Below, one piece after another: positions 1-5,216 of a stretch of DNA of 5,216 nt; position 1 is the first letter of the stretch, and every line of letters begins with the position of its first letter. A program made the translations under genes and the position numbers. A model generated the notes under the pieces. It searched no databases, had not been told where the DNA came from, and saw only the letters and a list, made by a program, of their open reading frames with translations. This stretch comes from Desulfobulbus sp. (GTDB lineage Bacteria; Pseudomonadota; Gammaproteobacteria; Burkholderiales; Rhodocyclaceae): the NCBI GenBank assembly GCA_009782025.1, contig WQUQ01000144.1, forward strand, positions 1 to 5,216. Reading direction: 5' to 3'.

Positions 1-20
1 AGCATCCATGCGGCTCGTGG

Positions 21-77
21 ATTCTGCGTACTGCGACTTCGCGCAGCATGACACGCTTCGCTCCGCGCAGAATGACA
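21..77. repeat. REP-like palindromic repeat downstream of asd
   Basis: On the minus strand the sequence TGTCATTCTGCGCGGAG (77-61) recurs 24 bases later as TGTCATGCTGCGCGAAG (53-37), with 15 of 17 bases the same. The stretch is also self-complementary. ATTCTGCG at 21-28 pairs with CGCAGAAT at 66-73, and an inner hairpin CTGCG / CGCAG lies at 31-35 and 42-46. It begins about 36 bases after the asd stop. The form resembles dispersed intergenic REP-type repeats. It could act as a transcript end or stabiliser, but no T-run follows. The whole stretch 1-112 contains no gene that I can support. Confidence 0.55.
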
Positions 78-112
78 ACACTTAATTGCCGGATCAATAT
101 GTCATGTGCTGC

Positions 113-1246
113 TCAGGCGTCGAGCAGGATGCGCAGCATGCGCCGCAGCGGCTCGGCGGCGCCCCACAGCAGTTGGTCGCCGCAGGTGAAGGCGGCGAGA
201 TATTCCGGCCCCATCGCCATCTTGTGCAGGCGGCCGACCGGCACGGTCAGCTTGCCGGTCACGGCGGCCGGCGTCAGTTCGCGTTCGGAAAGCTCGCGCT
301 CGTTGGGCACGACCTTGGCCCAGGGATTGGCCTTGGCCAGCATGTCGCTGATCTCGTCGAGCGGCACATTCTTTTTCAGCTTGATGGTCAGCGCCTGGCT
401 ATGGCAGCGCATGGCGCCGATGCGCACGCACAGGCCGTCGATGGGGATGGCGCCGGGCGAGCGGAAGGCGGGCCGGCCGAGAATCTTGTTGCATTCGGCG
501 CCGCCTTTCCATTCTTCCTTCGACTGGCCGTTGTCGACCGGCGCGTCGATCCACGGGATCAGGGAACCGGCGAGCGGCGTGTTGCGGAAATTCTTTTTCG
601 GCAGGGCGTCGGAGCGAATCGTCTCGGCCACCTTGCGGTCGATGTCGAGAATGGCCGACGCCGGGTCGGCCAGCAGATCCTTGACCGAATCGTGGATGAC
701 GCCCATCTGGGCGATCAGTTCGCGCATGTTTTGCGCTCCCGCGCCGGAAGCGGCCTGGTAGGTCATTGAGGTCGCCCATTCGACCAGATCGTTCTGGAAC
801 AGGCCGCCCAGGCCCATCAGCATCAGCGAGACGGTGCAGTTGCCGCCGATCCAGTTCTTGCCGCCCTTGACGAGCGCATCCTTGATGACGTTCAGGTTGA
901 CCGGGTCGAGGATGATGACCGCGTCGTCGGCCATGCGCAGCGATGAAGCGGCGTCGATCCAGTGGCCGTTCCAGCCGGCGGCGCGCAGCTTGGGGAAAAC
1001 GTCCTTGGTGTAGTCGCCACCCTGGCAGGTGATGACGATGTCGCAGCCTTTCAGCGCCCCGATGTCGGCGGCGTCCAGCAGCGGCGACGAGGCTTCCTTG
1101 CCGCCGAAGGCCGGGGCCTTGCCGCCAACGGCGGAGGTGGAAAAATACAAGGGGTCGATGTGGGCGAAATCGCCTTCCTCGACCATGCGCTGCATCAGCA
1201 CCGAACCCACCATGCCGCGCCAACCGACCAGACCAACCTTTTTCAT
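113..1246 (-). CDS. asd: Aspartate-semialdehyde dehydrogenase
   Basis: Asd reduces L-aspartyl-4-phosphate to aspartate-4-semialdehyde with NADPH in the cytoplasm. The product feeds diaminopimelate/lysine, threonine and methionine synthesis. The 377-residue protein is of the Gram-negative type and closely resembles E. coli Asd at its N-terminus ([18 protein letters not shown]). The nucleotide-binding loop is at 8-14. The catalytic cysteine is Cys137 in GGNCTVSLM, with Gln164 in TYQAASGAG. Arg275 and the catalytic His282 are in [36 protein letters not shown] and the C-terminal [10 protein letters not shown] are also typical. Two adjacent ATGs are possible, at 1249 and 1246. I chose 1246 because MKKVGLVGW is the usual start and GGAG then lies eight bases upstream, against five for 1249. 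It follows leuB on the same strand after 153 bases, a linkage known from other betaproteobacteria. Because of that gap, co-transcription with the leu genes is possible but not shown. Confidence 0.98.
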   Translation of the reverse strand: MKKVGLVGWRGMVGSVLMQRMVEEGDFAHIDPLYFSTSAVGGKAPAFGGKEASSPLLDAADIGALKGCDIVITCQGGDYTKDVFPKLRAAGWNGHWIDAASSLRMADDAVIILDPVNLNVIKDALVKGGKNWIGGNCTVSLMLMGLGGLFQNDLVEWATSMTYQAASGAGAQNMRELIAQMGVIHDSVKDLLADPASAILDIDRKVAETIRSDALPKKNFRNTPLAGSLIPWIDAPVDNGQSKEEWKGGAECNKILGRPAFRSPGAIPIDGLCVRIGAMRCHSQALTIKLKKNVPLDEISDMLAKANPWAKVVPNERELSERELTPAAVTGKLTVPVGRLHKMAMGPEYLAAFTCGDQLLWGAAEPLRRMLRILLDA

Positions 1247-1254
1247 CATTTTTT

Positions 1255-1258
1255 CTCC
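1255..1258 (-). promoter_or_regulatory. Ribosome binding site of asd
   Basis: GGAG on the minus strand lies five bases before the ATG at 1249 and eight before the ATG at 1246. The spacing slightly favours the second ATG. Confidence 0.6.
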
Positions 1259-1309
1259 AAGTGAATCCTGTAGCTAACGCGCGAACCCGGCAATTCGTTT
1301 ACCGCAGGA

Positions 1310-1382
1310 CGTAGGGCGGGGCTTGCCCCGCCGGTTCAAAATCAAATTTGATAGGGGTCGGCGAGTCAAGGCCCGCCCTACG
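1310..1382. repeat. 73-bp MITE/REP-like palindromic element between leuB and asd
   Basis: The element has terminal inverted repeats. CGTAGGGCGGG at 1310-1320 is the exact reverse complement of 1372-1382, and the arms extend to about 24 bases (1310-1333 against 1359-1382) with three mismatches. The centre holds a perfect 12-base palindrome, ATCAAATTTGAT, at 1341-1352, right on the symmetry axis. One arm also contains its own hairpin, GGCGGGGC at 1315-1322 against GCCCCGCC at 1325-1332. Such GC-rich GTAGGGCGGG...CCCGCCCTAC elements look like the dispersed intergenic repeats seen in many proteobacterial genomes. It contains no ORF of its own. As RNA it would fold strongly and could end or protect the leuCDB message, but there is no T-run of a classical terminator. 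Confidence 0.75.
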
Positions 1383-1399
1383 CCCCGGCGGCGATCCGT

Positions 1400-2455
1400 T
1401 TACCCCAACGCCGCCAAAACAGCGTCGCCCATTTCCTTTGTGCCGACCTTGTTGGTGCCGCGCTCGTAGATGTCGCCGGTGCGATAGCCTTGGGCCAGCA
1501 CCGTCTTGACGGCATTTTCGACGCGCAGCGCCTCGGCTTCCAGGCCGAAGGTGTAGCGCAGCATCATCGCCGCCGACAGGATGGTGGCCAGCGGATTGGC
1601 CACACCCTTGCCGGCAATGTCCGGGGCCGAACCGTGCGAGGGTTCGTACAGGCCCTTGTTCCTGTCGTCCAGCGACGCCGAGGGCAGCATGCCGATCGAG
1701 CCGGTCAGCATCGACGCCTCGTCGGACAAAATGTCGCCGAACATGTTGCCGGTGACCATCACGTCGAACTGCTTGGGCGCCTTGACCAGTTGCATCGCGG
1801 CATTGTCGACCAGCATGTGGCTGAGTTCGACCTCCGGGTAATCGCGGGCAATCTCGATCATCACATCGCGCCACAGTTGCGTGCATTCGAGCACATTCAT
1901 CTTGTCGACCGAGCACAGCTTCTTGTTGCGTTTTTGCGCGGCCTGGAAGGCAACATGGCCGATGCGGCGGACTTCCGACTCGCTATAGACCATGGTGTTG
2001 AAACCGACGCGCTCGCCGTTCTCCTCGCGCACGCCGCGCGGCTGGCCAAAGTAGATGTCGCCGGTCAGTTCGCGGACGATCAGGATGTCCAGCCCGGCGA
2101 CGACCTCCGGCTTCAAGGTCGAAGCATTGGCCAGTTCCGGGTAGAGAATGGCCGGGCGCAGGTTGGCGAACAGGTTCAGATCCTTGCGAATGCCGAGCAA
2201 GCCGCGCTCCGGCCGCTTCTCGCGCGGCAGGGTATCCCACTGCGGACCACCCACCGCGCCGAGCAGCACGGCATCGGCTTCGCGGGCCAGCTTCTGGGTC
2301 GCTTCCGGGTAGGGGTTGCCGGTCGCATCGACGGCGCAACCGCCGAGCAGCGCCTCCTCCATCTCGAACTTGAGACCCAGCCCCTTCAACACCCGCACCG
2401 CCTCGGCAATGATTTCCGGGCCGATGCCGTCGCCCGGCAGAACACAAATTTTCAT
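1400..2455 (-). CDS. leuB: 3-isopropylmalate dehydrogenase
   Basis: LeuB is an NAD-dependent, Mg/Mn-requiring cytoplasmic dehydrogenase that oxidises and decarboxylates 3-isopropylmalate to 2-oxoisocaproate, the third step of leucine synthesis. The 351 residues are close to the usual 350-360. The sequence opens with [15 protein letters not shown]. Substrate-binding arginines are visible in [15 protein letters not shown] (Arg90, Arg100) and REL (Arg128), and the catalytic Tyr135 in [11 protein letters not shown]. Lys185 lies in SVDKMNVL and Asp217 in VDNAAMQL. The metal ligands Asp241 and Asp245 lie in [13 protein letters not shown], and the NAD-binding loop is [14 protein letters not shown] at 271-284. 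The ATG at 2455 is chosen over an upstream in-frame start at 2479 because the latter lies inside leuD and [10 protein letters not shown] is the conserved start. GAGG lies nine bases before the ATG, directly after the leuD stop codon, so the gene is part of the leuCDB unit. After its TAA comes the gap with a palindromic repeat element. Confidence 0.98.
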   Translation of the reverse strand: MKICVLPGDGIGPEIIAEAVRVLKGLGLKFEMEEALLGGCAVDATGNPYPEATQKLAREADAVLLGAVGGPQWDTLPREKRPERGLLGIRKDLNLFANLRPAILYPELANASTLKPEVVAGLDILIVRELTGDIYFGQPRGVREENGERVGFNTMVYSESEVRRIGHVAFQAAQKRNKKLCSVDKMNVLECTQLWRDVMIEIARDYPEVELSHMLVDNAAMQLVKAPKQFDVMVTGNMFGDILSDEASMLTGSIGMLPSASLDDRNKGLYEPSHGSAPDIAGKGVANPLATILSAAMMLRYTFGLEAEALRVENAVKTVLAQGYRTGDIYERGTNKVGTKEMGDAVLAALG

Positions 2456-2464
2456 GGGAAATAT

Positions 2465-2468
2465 CCTC
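2465..2468 (-). promoter_or_regulatory. Ribosome binding site of leuB
   Basis: GAGG on the minus strand lies immediately after the leuD TAA and nine bases before the leuB ATG at 2455. It supports that ATG over in-frame starts inside leuD. Confidence 0.65.
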
Positions 2469-3110
2469 TTATCGAGCAAACAGCCAGGGTTGTTCGACGC
2501 GCCGCCTGTCCTCGAAGGCCCTGATCCTGTCGGCGTGGCGCAGGGTCAAACCGATGTCGTCCCAGCCGTTCAGCAGGCATTCCTTGCGAAAAGCGTCGAT
2601 CTGGAACGGAATGCCGTGGCCGTCCGGGCGGATCACCGCTTGCGCCGGCAGGTCGACGACCAGTTTGTAGCCCGGCGTCGCCTCGACCTGTCCGAACAGC
2701 GCCGCGATTTCGCCGGCGGACAGCGCGATGGGCAGGATGCCGTTCTTGAAGCAGTTGTTGAAGAAAATGTCGGCGAAGGATTCGGCGAGGATGGCCTTGA
2801 AGCCGAAATCGAGCAGCGCCCAGGGCGCGTGCTCGCGCGAGCTGCCGCAGCCGAAATTGGCGCGCGTCAGCAGGATTTCCGCGCCCTGATAACGCGGCTG
2901 ATTGAGCACGAAATTGGGGTTTTTCGGACGACCCGCGCAGTCCTGCCCCGGCTCGCCGACATCCAGGTAGCGCCATTCGTCGAAGGCGTTGGGGCCGAAG
3001 CCGGAACGCTTGATCGATTTCAGGAACTGCTTGGGGATGATGGCGTCGGTATCGACATTGTTGCGGTCGAGCGGCGCGACCAGCCCATCCAGGCGAACGA
3101 ATTTTTCCAT
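2469..3110 (-). CDS. leuD: 3-isopropylmalate dehydratase (isopropylmalate isomerase), small subunit
   Basis: LeuD is the small swivelling subunit that joins LeuC to form cytoplasmic isopropylmalate isomerase, the second step of leucine synthesis. The 213 residues fit the usual proteobacterial length. Recognisable parts are the N-terminal [20 protein letters not shown] at about 11-30, FDEWRYLD at 43-50, and the family hallmark [16 protein letters not shown] at 84-99. After that come [14 protein letters not shown] at 107-120 and the C-terminal [10 protein letters not shown]. The ATG at 3110 is chosen because MEKFVRLDG is the conserved start. Its A is shared with the TAA stop of the lipoprotein gene (TAATG), so translation is probably coupled. 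The open frame continues far upstream, but that extension is low-complexity, arginine-rich shadow sequence over the lipoprotein gene. A modest AAGG lies inside the end of the lipoprotein gene. leuB follows 13 bases after the TAA. Confidence 0.98.
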   Translation of the reverse strand: MEKFVRLDGLVAPLDRNNVDTDAIIPKQFLKSIKRSGFGPNAFDEWRYLDVGEPGQDCAGRPKNPNFVLNQPRYQGAEILLTRANFGCGSSREHAPWALLDFGFKAILAESFADIFFNNCFKNGILPIALSAGEIAALFGQVEATPGYKLVVDLPAQAVIRPDGHGIPFQIDAFRKECLLNGWDDIGLTLRHADRIRAFEDRRRVEQPWLFAR

Positions 3111-3331
3111 TATTCCACTGCCTTTTCTACGGCCTCGCCGCTCTTTTTCAAGGCTCCGCCGACCGCTTCGCCGCCCTTCCTGACGGCATTGCCGACGGCC
3201 TCGCCGCCTTCGCGCAGGGCTTCGCCGGTTTTTTCGACGCCGATCCGGGCGTCTTTCTTGGCACCCTCCACCGTATTGCAGGCCGCCAAGCCCAGCGCCA
3301 ACAGGAAAACCAACAGACGACTGATCGTCAC
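3110..3331 (-). CDS. Entericidin A/B-type small lipoprotein with an 11-residue repeat tail
   Basis: Predicted 73-residue lipoprotein. A basic residue (Arg5) precedes a hydrophobic stretch [13 protein letters not shown] that ends in a lipobox (LAAC, Cys18). The mature protein would begin [10 protein letters not shown], which is the entericidin-family signature. The remainder is an Ala/Gly/Lys/Glu-rich helix-like tail in which GEA recurs at residues 36, 43, 54 and 65. The last three are spaced 11 residues apart. The GTG at 3331 is preferred because AGGAG sits seven bases upstream. An earlier in-frame GTG at 3346 would overlap the leuC stop by four bases, has no comparable site, and would add five residues. 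Entericidins are usually nearer 40-50 residues, so this one is long. Entericidin B of E. coli is a stationary-phase, bacteriolysis-promoting lipoprotein paired with an antidote, entericidin A. Here there is one copy and no paired gene, so a toxin role is not supported. It sits between the two subunit genes of isopropylmalate isomerase and overlaps the leuD start by one base. Outer-membrane location is inferred: the residue after Cys is Asn, not Asp. Confidence 0.85.
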   Translation of the reverse strand: MTISRLLVFLLALGLAACNTVEGAKKDARIGVEKTGEALREGGEAVGNAVRKGGEAVGGALKKSGEAVEKAVE

Positions 3332-3338
3332 AAGCTCT

Positions 3339-3343
3339 CTCCT
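3339..3343 (-). promoter_or_regulatory. Ribosome binding site of the entericidin-like gene
   Basis: On the minus strand AGGAG lies seven bases before the GTG at 3331. Its first A is the last base of the leuC TGA stop. It is among the strongest Shine-Dalgarno matches in the window and decides the GTG at 3331 over the earlier in-frame GTG at 3346. Confidence 0.7.
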
Positions 3344-4749
3344 CACAAAATTTCGCGCACGTCGGCGAAGCGGCCGGCCACCGCCGCCGCCGCCGCCATT
3401 GCCGGGCTGACGAGATGCGTGCGTCCGCCCGCGCCTTGGCGCCCTTCAAAGTTGCGGTTCGAGGTCGAGGCGCAGCGCTCGCCCGGTTCCAGGCGGTCGG
3501 CGTTCATCGCCAGACACATCGAGCAGCCCGGCTCGCGCCACTCGAAACCGGCGGCGAGAAAAATCTTGTCCAGCCCCTCGGCCTCGGCCTGGCGCTTGAC
3601 CAGGCCAGAACCCGGCACGGCCAGCGCCAGCTTGACGTTGGCGGCGACATGACGCCCCTTGAGCACCGCCGCCGCCTGGCGCAAATCCTCGATGCGCGAA
3701 TTGGTGCAGGAACCGATGAACACCTTGTCGATGGCGATTTTCTGCATCGGCGTGTTGGGCGAGAGGCCCATGTACTGCAAGGCGCGCTCCATGCCTTCGC
3801 GTTTGACCGGATCGGCCTCTTTCGCCGGGTCGGGCACCGCGCCGTCGACCGCCACCACCATCTCCGGCGACGTGCCCCAGGTGATCTGCGGGCGGATGTC
3901 CTCGGCGCGCAGCGTGACGCTGCGGTCGAAGCGCGCCCCCTCGTCGGAACGCAACGTGCGCCAATAGGCCACGGCCTTGTCCCAGATTTCGCCGGTCGGC
4001 GAGAAAGGGCGGCCCTTCAGATAATTGATCGTCGTGTCGTCGACGGCGACGAAGCCCATGCGCGCCCCGCCCTCGATCGCCATGTTGCACAGCGTCATGC
4101 GCCCTTCCATCGACAGCGCGCGGATGGCGCTGCCGCCGAATTCGATGGCGTAGCCGGTGCCGCCCGCCGTGCCGATGACGCCGATGACGGCCAGCGCCAC
4201 GTCCTTGGCGGTGACGCCCTTGCCGAGCTTGCCGTCGACCACGACCAGCAGGGTCTTGGATTTTTTTTGCAGCAGACATTGCGTCGCCAGCACATGCTCG
4301 ACCTCGGATGTGCCGATGCCGTGCGCCAGACAGGCGAAAGCGCCATGCGTCGAGGTATGCGAGTCGCCGCAGACGACGGTCATGCCCGGCAGCGTCGCGC
4401 CGTTTTCCGGCCCGACGACATGCAAGATGCCCTGACGCGGGTCGCGGAAGGGGAAGTAAGCCAGCGCCCCGACCTCGCGGATATTGGCGTCCAGCGTCTC
4501 GACCTGCTGGCGCGACACCGGGTCCTTGATGCCTTCATCCCAATGATCGGTCGGCGTATTGTGATCCGGCGTAGACACAATGGAAGAAGCCCGCCACGGC
4601 TTCCTGCCCGCCAGTTTCAGCCCCTCGAAAGCCTGCGGGCTGGTCACCTCATGCACCAGATGCCGGTCGATATAGAGCAGCGCCGTGCCATCAGGCTCCT
4701 GATGGACGACGTGGTTTTCCCAGAGCTTGTCGTAAAGTGTCTGCGCCAT
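3343..4749 (-). CDS. leuC: 3-isopropylmalate dehydratase (isopropylmalate isomerase), large subunit
   Basis: LeuC is the large, iron-sulfur subunit of the cytoplasmic LeuCD enzyme that converts 2-isopropylmalate to 3-isopropylmalate in leucine synthesis. The 468 residues match the usual length of the proteobacterial protein. Aconitase-family marks are intact: a [13 protein letters not shown] segment at about 126-138, the first cluster cysteine in [12 protein letters not shown] (Cys348), and the other two in [11 protein letters not shown] (Cys409 and Cys412). NRNFEGRQG follows at about 431-439. The ATG at 4749 is chosen because [10 protein letters not shown] is the conserved N-terminus. A TTG twelve bases upstream is in frame but less likely. 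The ribosome binding site is weak (GAAG six bases before the ATG). It is the first leu gene here, 33 bases after the permease gene, and its TGA runs straight into the Shine-Dalgarno of the next gene. Its partner subunit, leuD, is one small gene downstream. Oddities are minor: a run of eight A at Gln161-Lys163 and a GCC-repeat alanine run near residues 452-456. Confidence 0.98.
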   Translation of the reverse strand: MAQTLYDKLWENHVVHQEPDGTALLYIDRHLVHEVTSPQAFEGLKLAGRKPWRASSIVSTPDHNTPTDHWDEGIKDPVSRQQVETLDANIREVGALAYFPFRDPRQGILHVVGPENGATLPGMTVVCGDSHTSTHGAFACLAHGIGTSEVEHVLATQCLLQKKSKTLLVVVDGKLGKGVTAKDVALAVIGVIGTAGGTGYAIEFGGSAIRALSMEGRMTLCNMAIEGGARMGFVAVDDTTINYLKGRPFSPTGEIWDKAVAYWRTLRSDEGARFDRSVTLRAEDIRPQITWGTSPEMVVAVDGAVPDPAKEADPVKREGMERALQYMGLSPNTPMQKIAIDKVFIGSCTNSRIEDLRQAAAVLKGRHVAANVKLALAVPGSGLVKRQAEAEGLDKIFLAAGFEWREPGCSMCLAMNADRLEPGERCASTSNRNFEGRQGAGGRTHLVSPAMAAAAAVAGRFADVREIL

Positions 4750-4782
4750 GAGTTGCTTCAAAAAAGGCCGAGGAACCGTGGA

Positions 4783-5216
4783 TTATGGCACAGGATCGGC
4801 ATCAGGCTCGCGCACCCAGCGCCAGACCAGCAGCCAGCCGAGCAGGCCGAACAGGGCGGCCAGCGTGAATGTCCAGCCCGCCCCCCAGTCATCCCAGGTG
4901 CGGCCGCTGATGAGCGCGCCGAGCAGGCCGCCGGCCCCGAACGACAGGCTGGAATAAAGCGCCTGCCCCCGCCCCTGGGCGCGCCCCGGAAACCAGGCAT
5001 GGACGGCGGCGATGGCCGAGGCGTGATAAGCGCCGAAAGTCAGCCCGTGCAGCAGTTGGACGAAAATCATCACGCTCGCTGAAGCAACCCCCCAGCCCAT
5101 CAGCAAAAAACGCAGCACGGCGGCGGCGAAACAGGCGAGCAGGATGGCGCGCAGGGAGAAGCGGCGGGCCAGATGCCCCATGCTCCAAAATACGGCGATT
5201 TCAGCCACCACCCCGA
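4783..5216 (-). CDS. MFS transporter, HcaT/MFS_1-like family, C-terminal part (5' end outside window)
   Basis: Partial gene: the reading frame is open to the window edge and ends at a TAA at 4785-4783, so about 143 C-terminal residues are visible of a protein that usually has around 390. The product is an inner-membrane permease of the major facilitator superfamily. Four or so hydrophobic stretches are visible, for example around ILLACFAAAVLRFLLMGW, VMIFVQLLHGLTFGAYHA, SFGAGGLLGALISG and WTFTLAALFGLLGWLLVW. They are separated by charged loops such as HLARRFSLR and FPGRAQGRGQ, and the protein ends in a short charged tail. The motifs VVAEIAVF, QLLHGLTFGAYHA and GRGQALYSSLSFGAGG resemble proteins annotated as 3-phenylpropionate/HcaT-like MFS carriers. 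This is recognition from memory, and the substrate cannot be deduced. It lies 33 bases upstream of leuC on the same strand, so it could be co-transcribed with it, but nothing shows a role in leucine metabolism. The GTG at 5211 is internal and should not be taken as the start. Confidence 0.82.
   Translation of the reverse strand, partial: GVVAEIAVFWSMGHLARRFSLRAILLACFAAAVLRFLLMGWGVASASVMIFVQLLHGLTFGAYHASAIAAVHAWFPGRAQGRGQALYSSLSFGAGGLLGALISGRTWDDWGAGWTFTLAALFGLLGWLLVWRWVREPDADPVP

Noticed and set aside
1265..1293. Possible asd promoter on the minus strand, TTGCCG, 17 bases, CAGGAT.
   Set aside because: The -10 match is poor (3 of 6) and the implied start would fall on the asd ribosome binding site, leaving no leader.
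1490..2524. Long plus-strand open frame opposite leuB, and a similar one at 2316-3410 opposite leuD.
   Set aside because: Both are antisense to intact conserved genes, low in complexity and unlike known proteins. They are explained by high GC content.
3110..3331. Entericidin toxin-antidote pair.
   Set aside because: Only one small lipoprotein gene is present, with leuC and leuD directly on both sides. No second entericidin-like ORF is found.
3379..3398. GCC trinucleotide run at the 3' end of leuC as a repeat element.
   Set aside because: It encodes an alanine run in the conserved C-terminal helix of LeuC and is short, so it is plain coding sequence.
3111..3449. Extended leuD reading frame reaching upstream to 3449.
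   Set aside because: The extra residues are Arg-rich shadow of the lipoprotein gene and the leuC end. The conserved LeuD start is MEKFVRLDG at 3110.
4750..4782. T-run (minus strand GGCCTTTTTT) between the permease gene and leuC as a rho-independent terminator.
   Set aside because: No adequate GC-rich inverted repeat precedes the T-run, so a terminator is not supported.
3415..5082. A 555-codon open frame on the plus strand opposite leuC and the permease gene.
   Set aside because: It is antisense to well-supported leuC, rich in Arg, Ala, His and Gln as expected from the complement of GC-rich codons, and shows no recognisable domain. It is a shadow frame.

Overview
This window is a stretch of chromosomal housekeeping DNA with every recognisable gene on the minus strand. 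Read in the direction of transcription (high to low coordinates) the order is: the 3' part of an MFS permease gene, leuC, a small entericidin-like lipoprotein gene, leuD, leuB and asd. High GC content, the protein sequences, and above all an entericidin-type lipoprotein gene lying inside the leuC-leuD-leuB-asd cluster point to a betaproteobacterium. A Rhodocyclales-like organism is my best guess, but the sequence alone does not settle genus or species.

Layout: 5216-4783 is the C-terminal third or so of a 12-helix transporter of the HcaT / MFS_1-like type, whose start lies beyond the window. A 33-base gap separates it from leuC (4749-3343). The lipoprotein gene (3331-3110) follows after 11 bases, with a strong ribosome binding site that begins on the last base of the leuC stop codon. 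Its TAA stop overlaps the leuD ATG by one base (TAATG). leuD (3110-2469) is followed 13 bases later by leuB (2455-1400). A 153-base gap then holds a 73-bp palindromic, MITE/REP-like element. asd (1246-113) follows, and the last 112 bases are non-coding, with a short repeated palindromic sequence of the REP type.

Together LeuC and LeuD form isopropylmalate isomerase, and LeuB is 3-isopropylmalate dehydrogenase. These are the second and third steps of leucine synthesis. leuA, which makes the first enzyme, is not in the window. Asd makes aspartate semialdehyde, the branch point to lysine/diaminopimelate, threonine and methionine. The tight spacing from leuC to leuB argues for one transcript. asd may be on the same transcript or have its own promoter.

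I see no CRISPR array, phage, toxin, RNA gene or obvious new system. The points worth a second look are the small lipoprotein translationally nested in the leu operon, with its 11-residue repeat tail, and the two intergenic palindromic repeats.
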